Positions 1 to 6,379 of a DNA stretch of 16,002 nt are shown one piece after another. Within the stretch, counting starts at the first letter, position 1. Each line of letters opens with the position of its first letter. The stretch comes from an uncultured Collinsella sp. (GTDB lineage Bacteria > Actinomycetota > Coriobacteriia > Coriobacteriales > Coriobacteriaceae). A program made the translations under genes and the position numbers. The stretch lies in contig UQWV01000043.1 of assembly GCA_900544845.1 (NCBI GenBank), positions 1 to 16,002 of the forward strand, written 5' to 3'. The notes below the pieces were generated by a model. The model was not told where the DNA came from and made no database searches. It saw only the letters and a program-made list of their open reading frames with translations.

Positions 1-450
1 CCTCTCGGCGGCCTTGCGAAAAACAAATCCAAGTTAGACCATTTCAAATGGTTCGATGTCTGCCCGGATGCGACACTTGAAGTGTCCATCCTCGCAGTAT
101 CCGGTTCTCAAGGTGCACGCTTTGCGGCTCTTCCGGTCCGACCGGGCCGCGCGGCAAGGAGATATATTGCCAGACCGGAGGGGCCCCGGGGGCGGGAATC
201 GCGCACTCCATATTTTGTTCACAAATGAATAGATCCCTCAGTCGCGTCACTGAGGTTAAAACTGAAGCATTGGCTTCTGATATTGGCGATGACCAGCTGT
301 TTTATGAGTATTGAGACATCGGTCATCTCTGGAGCGCTACTTTACTCCAAAGGCATCAGCTATTTGTTTCCCATCGGTAAAAGGCGGGTTTTGTTCGCCA
401 AGCGTTCTTATATATAGATAGATACGGGTTCGAACCCGTGCACCGGCAAC
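1..450. other. Gene-poor left flank
   Basis: No recognisable gene is seen here. Plus-strand frame 1 is open from the window edge to a TGA at 226-228 (75 codons, rich in Arg and Gly near its end). It could be the tail of a gene that starts outside the window, but I recognise no family. Within it lie two short palindromes with 7-bp arms and a 1-nt centre, ACCATTTcAAATGGT (about 38-52) and GACACTTgAAGTGTC (about 72-86). From 229 to about 420 I see nothing. The stretch ends in a tRNA-like palindrome, listed separately. Confidence 0.4.
424..450 (+). other. tRNA 3'-end-like fragment with 16-nt palindrome
   Basis: ACGGGTTCGAACCCGT (424-439) is a perfect palindrome containing the GGTTCGAA core of a tRNA T-arm. 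It is followed by GCACCGGCA, which could be a T-stem remainder, acceptor 3' strand and discriminator base. No D-arm or anticodon arm lies upstream, and the T-loop would be 8 nt rather than 7. It is therefore not an intact tRNA. It may be a leftover att site of a second element to the left, facing the tRNA-Lys remnant across a shared terminator. A chance palindrome is also possible. Confidence 0.3.
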
Positions 451-481
451 AAAAAAGACGGCCAACCGAAGTTGACCGTCT
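451..481 (-). terminator. Rho-independent terminator with UUCG tetraloop
   Basis: The arms are 456-466 and 471-481, an 11-bp stem with one G-U pair, closed by a C(UUCG)G tetraloop when read on the minus strand. Six T residues follow on that strand (the A run at 451-456). It lies just downstream of the tRNA-Lys 3' half in attL. It is most simply the original chromosomal terminator of tRNA-Lys, displaced when the element inserted. Confidence 0.8.
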
Positions 482-493
482 CAACAATCTTTG

Positions 494-537
494 GGTGGGC
501 CGTCAGGGGTTCGAACCCTGGACCTTGGGATTAAAAG
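494..537. repeat. attL, 44-bp direct repeat of the tRNA-Lys 3' part
   Basis: Bases 494-537 are identical to 8085-8128. The repeat runs from the acceptor end of tRNA-Lys to the 5' edge of its anticodon loop, a classic crossover location for tyrosine integrases. Here only the 3' part of the tRNA remains, followed by unrelated sequence from 538. The integrase gene lies just inside this end, as is usual for tRNA-targeting islands. One base outside the repeat differs from the intact copy: the CCA-equivalent reads CCC on the minus strand. Confidence 0.9.
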
Positions 538-548
538 CGGAATATCGT

Positions 549-577
549 TTGATTTTAGAATTGAGCAGTGCTACCTT
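549..577 (+). promoter_or_regulatory. Possible integrase promoter
   Basis: TTGATT (549-554) and TACCTT (572-577) are separated by 17 bp. They would start transcription near 584, ahead of the GGTAC repeats and the integrase start at 698. The -10 box is a poor match, so this is only a candidate. Confidence 0.25.
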
Positions 578-647
578 ACACCCACTCTGACCTGCGGTTT
601 CATTAGACTGAAGGGACTGCAAGGACAGGGCTATTCCAATCACAATC

Positions 648-677
648 GGTACACCCCGCGGTACACGCGGGGGTACA
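648..677 (+). repeat. Triplet of GGTACA direct repeats, 12-bp period (left end)
   Basis: GGTACA occurs at 648, 660 and 672, exactly 12 bp apart, within C/G-rich 12-mers. A matching GGTAC triplet lies at the other end of the element (8008-8035). Short, phased direct repeats inside both ends are typical arm-type binding sites for a tyrosine integrase. The array lies immediately upstream of the integrase start codon, so integrase could also regulate its own gene there. The binding role is inferred. Confidence 0.55.
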
Positions 678-697
678 TCCGCAATCGTGGAGGCCCC

Positions 698-1924
698 GTG
701 AAACCCAAGCGCTACTACACCTCGTCCTGTCTCATCCCGTACCGCTGCGGCGGATGGCGCGGACGTCTGAAATTCAAGAAACAAGACGGAACATATGGGC
801 AGGTCAGCAAGGTCATGGCCGCCAAATCGAAACGTGCAGCTCAGGCCGAGTTGAAGGAATGGCGCGAAGAGATGGAAGATCTTGCACAGAAGAAACTTAA
901 ACTTGGCAGCATGGCCCATAAGACAGTGAAAGACCTGCTAGACGGCTATATCGACATGCTCAGTGCATCCGGCTCAATTGAGTCCTCAACCGTCTACGAC
1001 TACCGCGGTGCCGCGCGACTCGTTGAGCGCAGAATCGGCGGTATTGAGTTCGATTCGCTGGATGTAACAGCAGCTCAAAACTGGATTAACTGGGCCGTTG
1101 AGGAGGGCTACAAGCCATCCACCATCCGCAAGAGCGTGACATTGCTCAAGGCCGCCTACCGCGACGCCGTCGGCAGGCTCCGCGTGATCGACTACTCCCC
1201 CGTTGACTGCGTTCGCGTGCCCAAGGCCCGTCACCGTGAGCCCAATGCGCTGGACGAGCGCGAGCGCGGACGGCTGCTCACATTCCTCTCCATTGCTCGC
1301 GACTGCCCCGAAAACGTGGGGATCTACCTCGCACTTCTCACAGGCATGAGGCGCGGAGAACTACTCGCTCTGAGATGGCGAAACGTTGACTTCGAGCAGA
1401 GGATACTCCACGTCAAAGCATCTATCGGCTTCGGCGAAAACGGCCATTACGAGAAAGAGCCAAAAAACGGCGGGAGCCGGAGGAGCATTCCCATGCCGGA
1501 TGAAGTCGTGGGGATCCTTACACGCCGCTTAACTTCAGCACGCGCCGAGTGCTTTAAGGCAGGCGTGCCATTCGAGCAATCGATGTTCGTGTTGGGCGGC
1601 CCTGACGGCGAGTTCATGGCCCCCGAGCGCCTGTCGCGTCACTGGGCCGTCACGGTTCGACAGTTAGGGCTGGTGGGCTCGGAGGGCGAGCCGCCCAAGT
1701 TCCACGACCTGCGTCACACGTTCGCCACCGCAGCGATCCTCGCGGGGACGGACATCAAGTCCGTGTCCTCGCTCCTGGGCCACGCCAACGCTGCCATGAC
1801 GCTCAACATCTACACGGGCGTCAACCCTCAAGCAAAGCGAACGGCAATGGATGCTGTGGCGGCAACGATGACGGCGGCACCGCCTGCGACTGAAATCTTG
1901 GAACTACGAGCGGTCGGAAAATAG
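698..1924 (+). CDS. int: Tyrosine recombinase / integrase of the tRNA-Lys element
   Basis: This 408-aa protein would catalyse integration and excision at the tRNA-Lys att sites. The C-terminal catalytic domain is complete. It has R218 in TGMRRGE, a probable Lys near K256 in the EPKNGGSRR hairpin, H336-x-x-R339 in FHDLRHT, H362 in LLGHAN and the nucleophile Y372 in NIYTG. Residues about 72-165 form the SAM-like core-binding domain, and residues 1-60 an AP2-like N-terminal arm-binding domain. The frame stays open back to 491, but that extension runs through attL. I chose GTG at 698 because GGAGG (689-693) precedes it at 4 nt and the family's usual N-terminus begins there. It is the first gene inside attL and reads away from it. 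The arm-site triplet 648-677 directly upstream suggests autoregulation (inference). Confidence 0.93.
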   Translation: MKPKRYYTSSCLIPYRCGGWRGRLKFKKQDGTYGQVSKVMAAKSKRAAQAELKEWREEMEDLAQKKLKLGSMAHKTVKDLLDGYIDMLSASGSIESSTVYDYRGAARLVERRIGGIEFDSLDVTAAQNWINWAVEEGYKPSTIRKSVTLLKAAYRDAVGRLRVIDYSPVDCVRVPKARHREPNALDERERGRLLTFLSIARDCPENVGIYLALLTGMRRGELLALRWRNVDFEQRILHVKASIGFGENGHYEKEPKNGGSRRSIPMPDEVVGILTRRLTSARAECFKAGVPFEQSMFVLGGPDGEFMAPERLSRHWAVTVRQLGLVGSEGEPPKFHDLRHTFATAAILAGTDIKSVSSLLGHANAAMTLNIYTGVNPQAKRTAMDAVAATMTAAPPATEILELRAVGK

Positions 1925-2060
1925 GGCTATGCGGCGTCCAGATACTGTTTTTTTGGCCCGTAAAAACATGAGCCGTCCTTCGGTGCCGACCCTTCTTTTT
2001 CAAGGCCGAAAATCGGCTCTGATTTGAGCAAAAGACCAGCTAGACAGCTGTTTCTTATAG

Positions 2061-2087
2061 AGACTATTCAGACTATTCAGACAATGA
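2061..2087 (+). repeat. Three 9-bp tandem units before the small ORF
   Basis: AGACTATTC occurs at 2061-2069 and 2070-2078, followed by the diverged unit AGACAATGA at 2079-2087. The array ends just before the ribosome binding site of the gene at 2102. It may be an operator or a slipped duplication. The rest of 1925-2100 holds only weak inverted repeats (for example CAGCT-agac-AGCTG at 2042-2050) and no gene I can support. Confidence 0.45.
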
Positions 2088-2101
2088 AACGGAGGTGAAC
2101 C

Positions 2102-2296
2102 ATGCTCGAATTCAGGATAAGCGGCGAAACTGCCGAGGTCGGTTGCCTGGCAGACCAGCTGGAGAGGGCGGGCTATGTCGTCAGGCGCTCGAAGCCCTAT
2201 CGCAACAGGGACGAGGAAGGTTGTCGGATCTATCTCGAACTGGATGAGGACAAGGTCATGGGCTGGATGCTTGCCAACCTTGAAAAGCATCCCTAG
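2102..2296 (+). CDS. Small protein of unknown function (64 aa, DUF3970-like)
   Basis: A perfect GGAGGTG (2091-2097) precedes the ATG, so translation is well supported. The protein begins with a beta-strand-like segment (LEFRISG). A predicted helix (AEVGCLADQLERAGY) follows, then the stretch SKPYRNRDEEGCRIYLEL. This order, a short strand, a helix, then an S-x-PY-x-NR motif and a final strand, resembles the small DUF3970-type proteins found on mobile elements of Gram-positive bacteria. I am recalling that resemblance, not showing it. Its role is unknown. It lies between the integrase gene and the palindrome cluster at 2431-2536, on the same strand as both neighbouring genes. Confidence 0.7.
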   Translation: MLEFRISGETAEVGCLADQLERAGYVVRRSKPYRNRDEEGCRIYLELDEDKVMGWMLANLEKHP

Positions 2297-2312
2297 ACGA
2301 CCCCACACAATG

Positions 2313-2341
2313 CCCGCCTTTCGGCTAAGGCGAAAGGCGGG
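2313..2341 (+). terminator. Stem-loop after the small ORF
   Basis: CCCGCCTTTCG (2313-2323) and CGAAAGGCGGG (2331-2341) form a perfect 11-bp stem with a 7-nt loop, 17 bp after the stop codon at 2294-2296. No T-run follows, so it may stabilise or attenuate the transcript rather than end it cleanly. Confidence 0.5.
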
Positions 2342-2430
2342 CCCGAGTACGGAAACCCACCGTTTAGAGCGGGACAGACTTAATCGGGCGAAATGACCGT
2401 AAGGGTAGGTTTTTGAAATACGCAAGAGTC

Positions 2431-2536
2431 GTACGCTGCCGTACAAAACTGCGTTTTGCCCGTCCGCGTACGCGCCGAAACCTACGGTTCGGCGCTTGTT
2501 AGGGCTCTGCCCTAAAACCCGGCGCCCTGCAGGGCG
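2431..2536. other. Cluster of five palindromes: candidate oriT or replication origin
   Basis: Five inverted repeats follow one another in 106 bp with almost no gaps. They are GTACG-ctgc-CGTAC (2431-2444), CAAAAC-tgc-GTTTTG (2444-2458), GCGCCGAA...TTCGGCGC (2472-2495, extendable with one bulged A), TTAGGGC-tct-GCCCTAA (2499-2515) and the 14-nt palindrome CGCCCTGCAGGGCG (2523-2536). No ORF or promoter explains them. Hairpin arrays of this kind are typical of transfer origins and of single- or double-strand replication origins. TACGCTGCC (2432-2440) agrees with the RP4 nick-region core TATCCTGCC at seven of nine positions, which is suggestive only. No relaxase gene is in the element, so transfer would need one in trans. 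Confidence 0.5.
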
Positions 2537-2593
2537 AAACCCTCGTTCTCATAACCACAGATTTAAGAAAGCAATATGCCCCATGCTCGGGCT

Positions 2594-2630
2594 TGTCACC
2601 ATTTGGCACCGCGTGGCACCAAATGGGTCC
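2594..2630 (+). promoter_or_regulatory. 10-bp-phased TGGCACC motif array upstream of xis
   Basis: TGTCACC (2594), TGGCACC (2604), TGGCACC (2614) and the degenerate TGGGTCC (2624) repeat every 10 bp, that is once per helical turn. The inverted pair CCATTTGG / CCAAATGG (2599-2606 and 2619-2626) is superimposed. Cooperative binding by a small DNA-bending protein such as the excisionase encoded just downstream is the natural reading. The rest of 2297-2720 holds the two hairpin regions listed and no gene. Confidence 0.5.
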
Positions 2631-2720
2631 GCACTGGGGTTACAAGCGACTTAGTCTTTTATTAACGGCAAAAGCCGTCCAGTCTTGTGAGCCCAGAACG
2701 GGCCAGAAAGGAGCGCGACT

Positions 2721-2960
2721 ATGCGCAAATCAGAGCAGGCCATCGTTGAGCGGTTCCGCGCGGGGGACTACACCTCGCTACCGCTACTTATCACACCGAG
2801 CACTGCTGAAGCCGCCGTTGGGATCAGCGCCAAACATCTAATCCGCATGGTCGAGCGCAGCGACATTCGCGGAGTGCAAATCGGCCGTTGCTGGAAGATC
2901 AATCGCGATGACCTGCTGAGCGTCTGCGGCCTGCGCGACAGTAATAAAGGCGCAGCATAA
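2721..2960 (+). CDS. xis: Excisionase-family MerR-like DNA-binding protein
   Basis: This 79-aa protein has the winged-helix layout of the excisionase / helix-turn-helix_17 family: ITPSTAEAAVGISAKHLIRMVERSDIRGVQIGRCWKI. That is a helix-turn-helix at about residues 24-45, followed by a wing and the R-x-W-K-I strand typical of the family, ending in RDDLLSV. It would direct excision with the integrase or regulate element genes. AAGGAG lies 8 nt before the ATG. Its stop overlaps the next start (TAATG at 2958-2962), so the two are translationally coupled. The 10-bp-phased motif array at 2594-2630 is a likely target (inference). Confidence 0.8.
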   Translation: MRKSEQAIVERFRAGDYTSLPLLITPSTAEAAVGISAKHLIRMVERSDIRGVQIGRCWKINRDDLLSVCGLRDSNKGAA

Positions 2961-3382
2961 TGACTCGTTCGATAAGTGATGACGAAGCAATCGAAGCGGC
3001 ATGGGATGCGCAGCTGCCCTCGCTGCGAATTGAGCTGCCGATAACAAACACCCTCGAACTCAAACAACTGTATGCAGCTCGCGGTGACAGAACATACGCA
3101 GATATAGGCGTATGGCTCGCAATGTGCTCGCTCGCATCATCGACTTCAGGTCACTCATTGCCAGCAGACAACGAGCTGCTCGCATTGCAGCTTTATGGAT
3201 CGCGCGGCAAATCGACCATCGCGGCCGAACATGTAAATGCGCTGGCCGCAGCAGGGCTCGTTTTTGTGGGCACTGACGGATTACTGTATTTACCAGCAAT
3301 CGAGTCTGAATTTGTTAGGCACGGAAAAATGATCGTCGGCGGCACCCGTGGCGGGCGTCCCAAAAAGAAACGGAGGCGATAA
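2960..3382 (+). CDS. Hypothetical protein, winged-helix-like (140 aa)
   Basis: I do not recognise a named family. The middle (residues about 35-100) alternates helices in a winged-helix-like order: ELKQLYAARG, then a helix ending in WLAMCSL, then NELLALQLYGSRGKSTIAAEHVNALAAAGLV and a short hairpin (FVGTDGLLYL). The C-terminus is strongly basic (GGRPKKKRRR) and suggests nucleic-acid binding. The start overlaps the xis stop, and the next gene begins 2 bp after this stop, so it is the middle gene of a three-gene operon. In comparable small elements this position often holds a replication or regulatory protein, which is inference only. Confidence 0.75.
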   Translation: MTRSISDDEAIEAAWDAQLPSLRIELPITNTLELKQLYAARGDRTYADIGVWLAMCSLASSTSGHSLPADNELLALQLYGSRGKSTIAAEHVNALAAAGLVFVGTDGLLYLPAIESEFVRHGKMIVGGTRGGRPKKKRRR

Positions 3383-3384
3383 TC

Positions 3385-3873
3385 ATGGATGAAGATCCGC
3401 CTAAAAAAGCAGCGCCGCCGGAAGTAGTAGCTCCGGCGGCGCCAAGCACCACGAAGAGTGCGATTAGCATTAAAAATACTATATCACGTGAACGGTTTAC
3501 ACAGCTCAGCGGCTCTGAACCACCACAAATCTGCGCCGCTGCAAGTGAAGCCGAATTATCGGCAAGAGCACGGCTCCGCGCCGACAAAAGCAATCGTTGG
3601 CTGTACCTCGTTGCACGGGGGAAACTCGAGTTAGAGCTCATGCTCGAGATACTGCGTTACGAGCGCATCGGTACCCGCAAGGGATACCCCATTTGTGGGC
3701 TCAAAAAGTCCAATCAGGACTTGGCCGCGTTCTTTGCCGTTGGAAACGACAGCATGTCCCGAACGAAGAACGCACTATTACGGCGCGGTCTAATCGACGC
3801 AGTCGATGGAGTCCTGCAACTGCGGTACGCTGCTGTCCTCAAAGCCGCCAAGGCTAAAGGTTGGAATCAATAA
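3385..3873 (+). CDS. Hypothetical protein with C-terminal winged-helix-like region (162 aa)
   Basis: No family is recognised. Residues 1-45 are Pro/Ala-rich and probably disordered. The C-terminal half (about 68-150) is ordered. It contains LAAFFAVGNDSMSRTKNALLRRGLIDAVDGVLQLR, which follows the pattern of a winged helix-turn-helix: recognition helix, a GLI turn, then a beta wing. GGAGG precedes the ATG within the end of the upstream gene (about 3371-3376), and only 2 bp separate the two genes. With the preceding gene it forms a pair of small winged-helix-like proteins, perhaps an element-specific initiator and accessory factor or a regulatory pair. A GC stem-loop follows at 3890-3920. Confidence 0.72.
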   Translation: MDEDPPKKAAPPEVVAPAAPSTTKSAISIKNTISRERFTQLSGSEPPQICAAASEAELSARARLRADKSNRWLYLVARGKLELELMLEILRYERIGTRKGYPICGLKKSNQDLAAFFAVGNDSMSRTKNALLRRGLIDAVDGVLQLRYAAVLKAAKAKGWNQ

Positions 3874-3885
3874 AGGACTCGGTAA

Positions 3886-3920
3886 AACAGAGGCTCCCGC
3901 CCATTCCGAGCGGGAGCCTC
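3886..3920 (-). terminator. Strong stem-loop terminator, probably bidirectional
   Basis: GAGGCTCCCGC (3890-3900) and GCGGGAGCCTC (3910-3920) form a perfect 11-bp stem with a 9-nt loop. On the minus strand the stem is followed by TGTTTT, which would end transcription coming from the lipoprotein remnant and ABC-F side. On the plus strand only TTCCC follows. It still lies 16 bp after the last gene of the xis operon and could serve both convergent units. Confidence 0.7.
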
Positions 3921-4043
3921 TTCCCGAAGTGCTCCGGTCGTATTATCAAGAGCAGGGCGAAGCCGAATCGACCGAAGAGCGAAATGGCGCGGAGCAAATT
4001 CACACCTGGTTCCATGAAGCCAGTCCATCTATCCGCTTCGGGC

Positions 4044-4481
4044 CTATTTCGTGGCGCCGCAGCCAGAGCAGCGGTAGCCGGTGAGGACCTGCTTGGTCCC
4101 GGTCTGTACCTGATATGTCTCCTGATGCGTCACTGCTTCATGGTGAACGGTTGTGTAATCATCCACGGTGTAGTACGAAACGGGCGTTCCAGCCATTGCC
4201 ATTTTCTTGCAGTAAGCAGCAAGAGCGGCATTGTCGTAGAAAACCGTACCATCTGAACAGACAGCATGCGAGCCACTTAGAACCTGCTCGTCCCATGCGT
4301 CCTGGTCTACAACAGTTCGAGTGCGGGTCTCGTATACGGGGTCGTTGCGGTACTGCGCCTGCCACGTATGCTCATGGGACGGCTTGCCGGAGGAGCCGGA
4401 AGAGGGCTTGGAGTCGGATTTTGACGGCGCGGAGTCGGATTTTATTATGTAATGGCTTAGTGTTATTGAAGACTTACTTAC
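4044..4481 (-). pseudogene. 5'-truncated lipoprotein-like gene remnant with CxxC tail
   Basis: The minus frame is open from 4481 to a TAG at 4044-4046 (145 codons), but it has no ATG, GTG or TTG before the recognisable part begins near 4442. The encoded piece starts with a Ser/Lys/Pro linker containing repeated KSDS units. It continues with HEHTWQAQY, VYETRTRTVVDQDAW, YYTVDDYTTVHHEAVTHQETYQV and ends GYRCSGCGATK. Chains of Y-x-T-V-x-H-x-A-V-T motifs closed by C-x-x-C are common in cell-surface lipoproteins of gut Actinobacteria and Firmicutes (recalled, not searched). The signal peptide and N-terminal domain are missing, so the gene was cut near 4445-4480. The ABC-F gene lies upstream on the same strand. 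Confidence 0.65.
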
Positions 4482-4484
4482 TCA

Positions 4485-4663
4485 CTGTAATCATGTTAGC
4501 ACACCGACCAAGGGTTTCTATGAGTCCTTATTTGTTCCACCCTTTGGCAATAGTCGCTGTCGTCACGAGCAAGCCGCTTGCGACTACCCACGCGGAGTTA
4601 AACAATAATTGCAAACTGAAGCTGCAAATCCACCCGACAAGGCTCTTTTATAAAACCCATTGT
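4485..4663. other. Gap between lipoprotein remnant and ABC-F gene
   Basis: This AT-richer stretch (179 bp) has no supported gene. On the minus strand, an ATG directly after the ABC-F stop opens a 20-codon frame. A second minus frame, lacking an obvious start, gives a short hydrophobic segment ending VVASGLLVTTATIAKGWNK. These may be debris of a gene broken at the cassette edge. I see no convincing terminator for the ABC-F transcript here. Confidence 0.35.
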
Positions 4664-6151
4664 TTAGACGACCAGCAATCTCATCAGGCTCTCACCTTGA
4701 ATAGTTTCCCAGCCAATCTGCGTGACTGCCTCCGACAGCTGTCTATCATGCGTAACCAACAGTAACGCGCCAGAGAAACCGCTCAGCATCTCCTGCAGCG
4801 CCTCAATAGAACCCACATCAAGATGATTCGTCGGCTCGTCGAGTACGAGGAGGTTGGGATTCGTAACAAGCTGTTCAGCAAGCATGAGTTTGCGGAGTTC
4901 GCCAGGACTCAAATCGTCGCCATCGAGCAGTTTGTCAGGGTCGGAGTTCAACCGCGCCACGATGGAGAGGATGCGACCTTTCGTCTCCTGGTCCTGGTCT
5001 CGGAGATGCCTCAGTGCTCGCTCGCGTTCCTCTGGCCCGACGTCCTGGGGAACGTACGCAACTTTGACATTGTCGGGGACAGATTCGATGACGCTTCGTA
5101 CCACCAGGCTCTTTCCCGTTCCGTTCGCACCGGTCAACACCACGTGATCCGTTGGCGAGATCCAGAGCTCCGGCACATCTATCGAGAACTCGCCAGCAGA
5201 CAGTCGCGATGCCTCCAAGTGCGCCACGCAACTTGAGCGCGCAGCGACGCCGAACTCGCCGATACGATGGTCGTATCTTTTCGAGACGGTTTTCTCAGAA
5301 AGCTCTGCCTCGGCCTTTGCGAGCCGCCCGCTCATTTTGGACGAGAGCTTCCCTGCAACGCCGTCCTTTCCAGAGACTATGGCGCGTCCGATCTTCTCCC
5401 GAGCGTCGCTGTCTTTTTTGCTCAAGCCGCGCTTGCTTCGCTTGCCCTTCTGACGTGCCGCCTCTTCGCTCCTGCGCTGGGCTTCTGCCTTCAGGCGCTT
5501 AGCTTCACGAGAGGCTTGCTCGCGATCCCTCATCGCAGAGGCGCGTTCGCTCGCCGCCTGGTCGCTTGCCTTCGAGTACCCGCCGGGGCGCATGGTCCAA
5601 CGCGTGCCCTCGCACATGAGGCTCTGGCCCACAAGGCCATCGAGCAGATCCCTATCGTGCGAGATGAGGATGCCGATGCCGCCGAAGGAGGCCAGCGCCT
5701 CCTTCACGATGTCGCGCGTGGCGGCATCGAGGTCGTTGGTCGGCTCATCCATGATGAGGACATCTGGCTGTGCATAGAGGGCGCACGCGATCTGGAACCG
5801 CTTCTGCTGACCGCCCGAGAGCGTGTCGTAGCGCCAGAACCAGTCGTCTTCGATGCGGAGCAGCGCCCTTGCCCGTTGCGCCTCCTTGCCCCAATCCGAT
5901 GCGAGATCGAAGAGCTTGTCTGGCTCTTGGGTCGAGTCTTGCTCGCAATACGACGCGAACAGATTCGGGCTCACCGTCCCGGAATCGGGTGTAATAACGC
6001 GGGCGGCGATACGGGCGAGCGTGCTCTTCCCGCATCCGTTGTCGCCGATGATGCCCGTCCATCCCGATGGGAACGTGGCGCTGACGTCTTCGATGGCTGG
6101 CGATGCCGTACCGGGGTAGGTATAGCTGATGTGAGTGAGATTCAGTTGCAT
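4664..6151 (-). CDS. ABC-F ATPase, candidate antibiotic ribosomal-protection protein
   Basis: This 495-aa soluble protein has two ATP-binding cassettes and no membrane segment, the ABC-F plan. Domain 1 has Walker A GDNGCGKST (36-44), signature LSGGQ (111-115), Walker B VLIMDEPTNDLD (131-142) and a His switch in SHDRD (164-168). Domain 2 has GANGTGKS (341-348), LSPGE (414-418), LLVLDEPTNHLD (434-445) and THDR (467-470). A highly charged linker (about 190-290) would reach the ribosomal peptidyl-transferase region. The 495-aa length and lack of a long C-terminal tail fit the Lsa/Vga-like resistance branch better than housekeeping EttA or Uup. Which drugs it affects cannot be read from sequence. 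AGGAG precedes the ATG by 7 nt. It has its own extended -10 promoter and about 210 nt of leader, and it sits between two truncated genes, consistent with acquired cargo. Confidence 0.88.
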   Translation of the reverse strand: MQLNLTHISYTYPGTASPAIEDVSATFPSGWTGIIGDNGCGKSTLARIAARVITPDSGTVSPNLFASYCEQDSTQEPDKLFDLASDWGKEAQRARALLRIEDDWFWRYDTLSGGQQKRFQIACALYAQPDVLIMDEPTNDLDAATRDIVKEALASFGGIGILISHDRDLLDGLVGQSLMCEGTRWTMRPGGYSKASDQAASERASAMRDREQASREAKRLKAEAQRRSEEAARQKGKRSKRGLSKKDSDAREKIGRAIVSGKDGVAGKLSSKMSGRLAKAEAELSEKTVSKRYDHRIGEFGVAARSSCVAHLEASRLSAGEFSIDVPELWISPTDHVVLTGANGTGKSLVVRSVIESVPDNVKVAYVPQDVGPEERERALRHLRDQDQETKGRILSIVARLNSDPDKLLDGDDLSPGELRKLMLAEQLVTNPNLLVLDEPTNHLDVGSIEALQEMLSGFSGALLLVTHDRQLSEAVTQIGWETIQGESLMRLLVV

Positions 6152-6369
6152 GGCGAGCTCCTTTGAGAGGAGGTCGCGCAGGGGTCAGGCACGCGATGTA
6201 TGGATTTGGAACGAGAAGGCACTGAAGCGATGCGGCACCCTGAAGCGCGACCGGATGTACAGAATGGTCGTATGGGGTACCCGAAACGGGCATCGCTAGT
6301 TCTTCATCTAACCTGACCTAACTCGAAGCGGCGCTTGCCAAAGGCCCCGCTGGATGATTGATATCTAGG
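6152..6369 (-). promoter_or_regulatory. About 210-nt leader of the ABC-F gene
   Basis: The predicted transcript start near 6363 leaves a long untranslated leader. In it, an ATG at 6293-6291 opens a frame that overlaps the ABC-F start, and a near-duplicate pair GGCACTGAAGCG / GGCACCCTGAAGCG (plus strand, 6211-6222 and 6227-6240) could form alternative pairings. Many antibiotic-responsive ABC-F genes are controlled by leader-peptide attenuation. That role is an inference from leader length and layout. No classic terminator hairpin is evident. Confidence 0.35.
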
Positions 6370-6378
6370 ATTATAGCA
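6370..6378 (-). promoter_or_regulatory. Extended -10 promoter for the ABC-F gene
   Basis: On the minus strand, TGC-TATAAT (6378-6370) is a consensus extended -10 element, so the absence of a good -35 box about 17 bp upstream is tolerable. It sits at the exact edge of the HsdR remnant, so the promoter probably arrived with the ABC-F segment. Confidence 0.6.
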
Positions 6379-6379
6379 T

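Noticed and set aside
491..697. N-terminal extension of the integrase frame upstream to 491
   Set aside because: It runs through the attL repeat and the GGTAC array, and the GTG at 698 has a good ribosome binding site.
3854..4015. 53-codon minus-strand frame with a hydrophobic middle
   Set aside because: It contains the whole 11-bp terminator stem and overlaps the end of the 162-aa gene; no convincing ribosome binding site.
3861..4765. Plus-strand open frames opposite the lipoprotein remnant
   Set aside because: The minus strand carries recognisable surface-protein motifs with a CxxC tail; the plus frames do not resemble proteins.
5267..6166. Long plus-strand open frame opposite the ABC-F gene
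   Set aside because: It is an antisense shadow of a GC-rich gene; the composition and lack of motifs do not support it.
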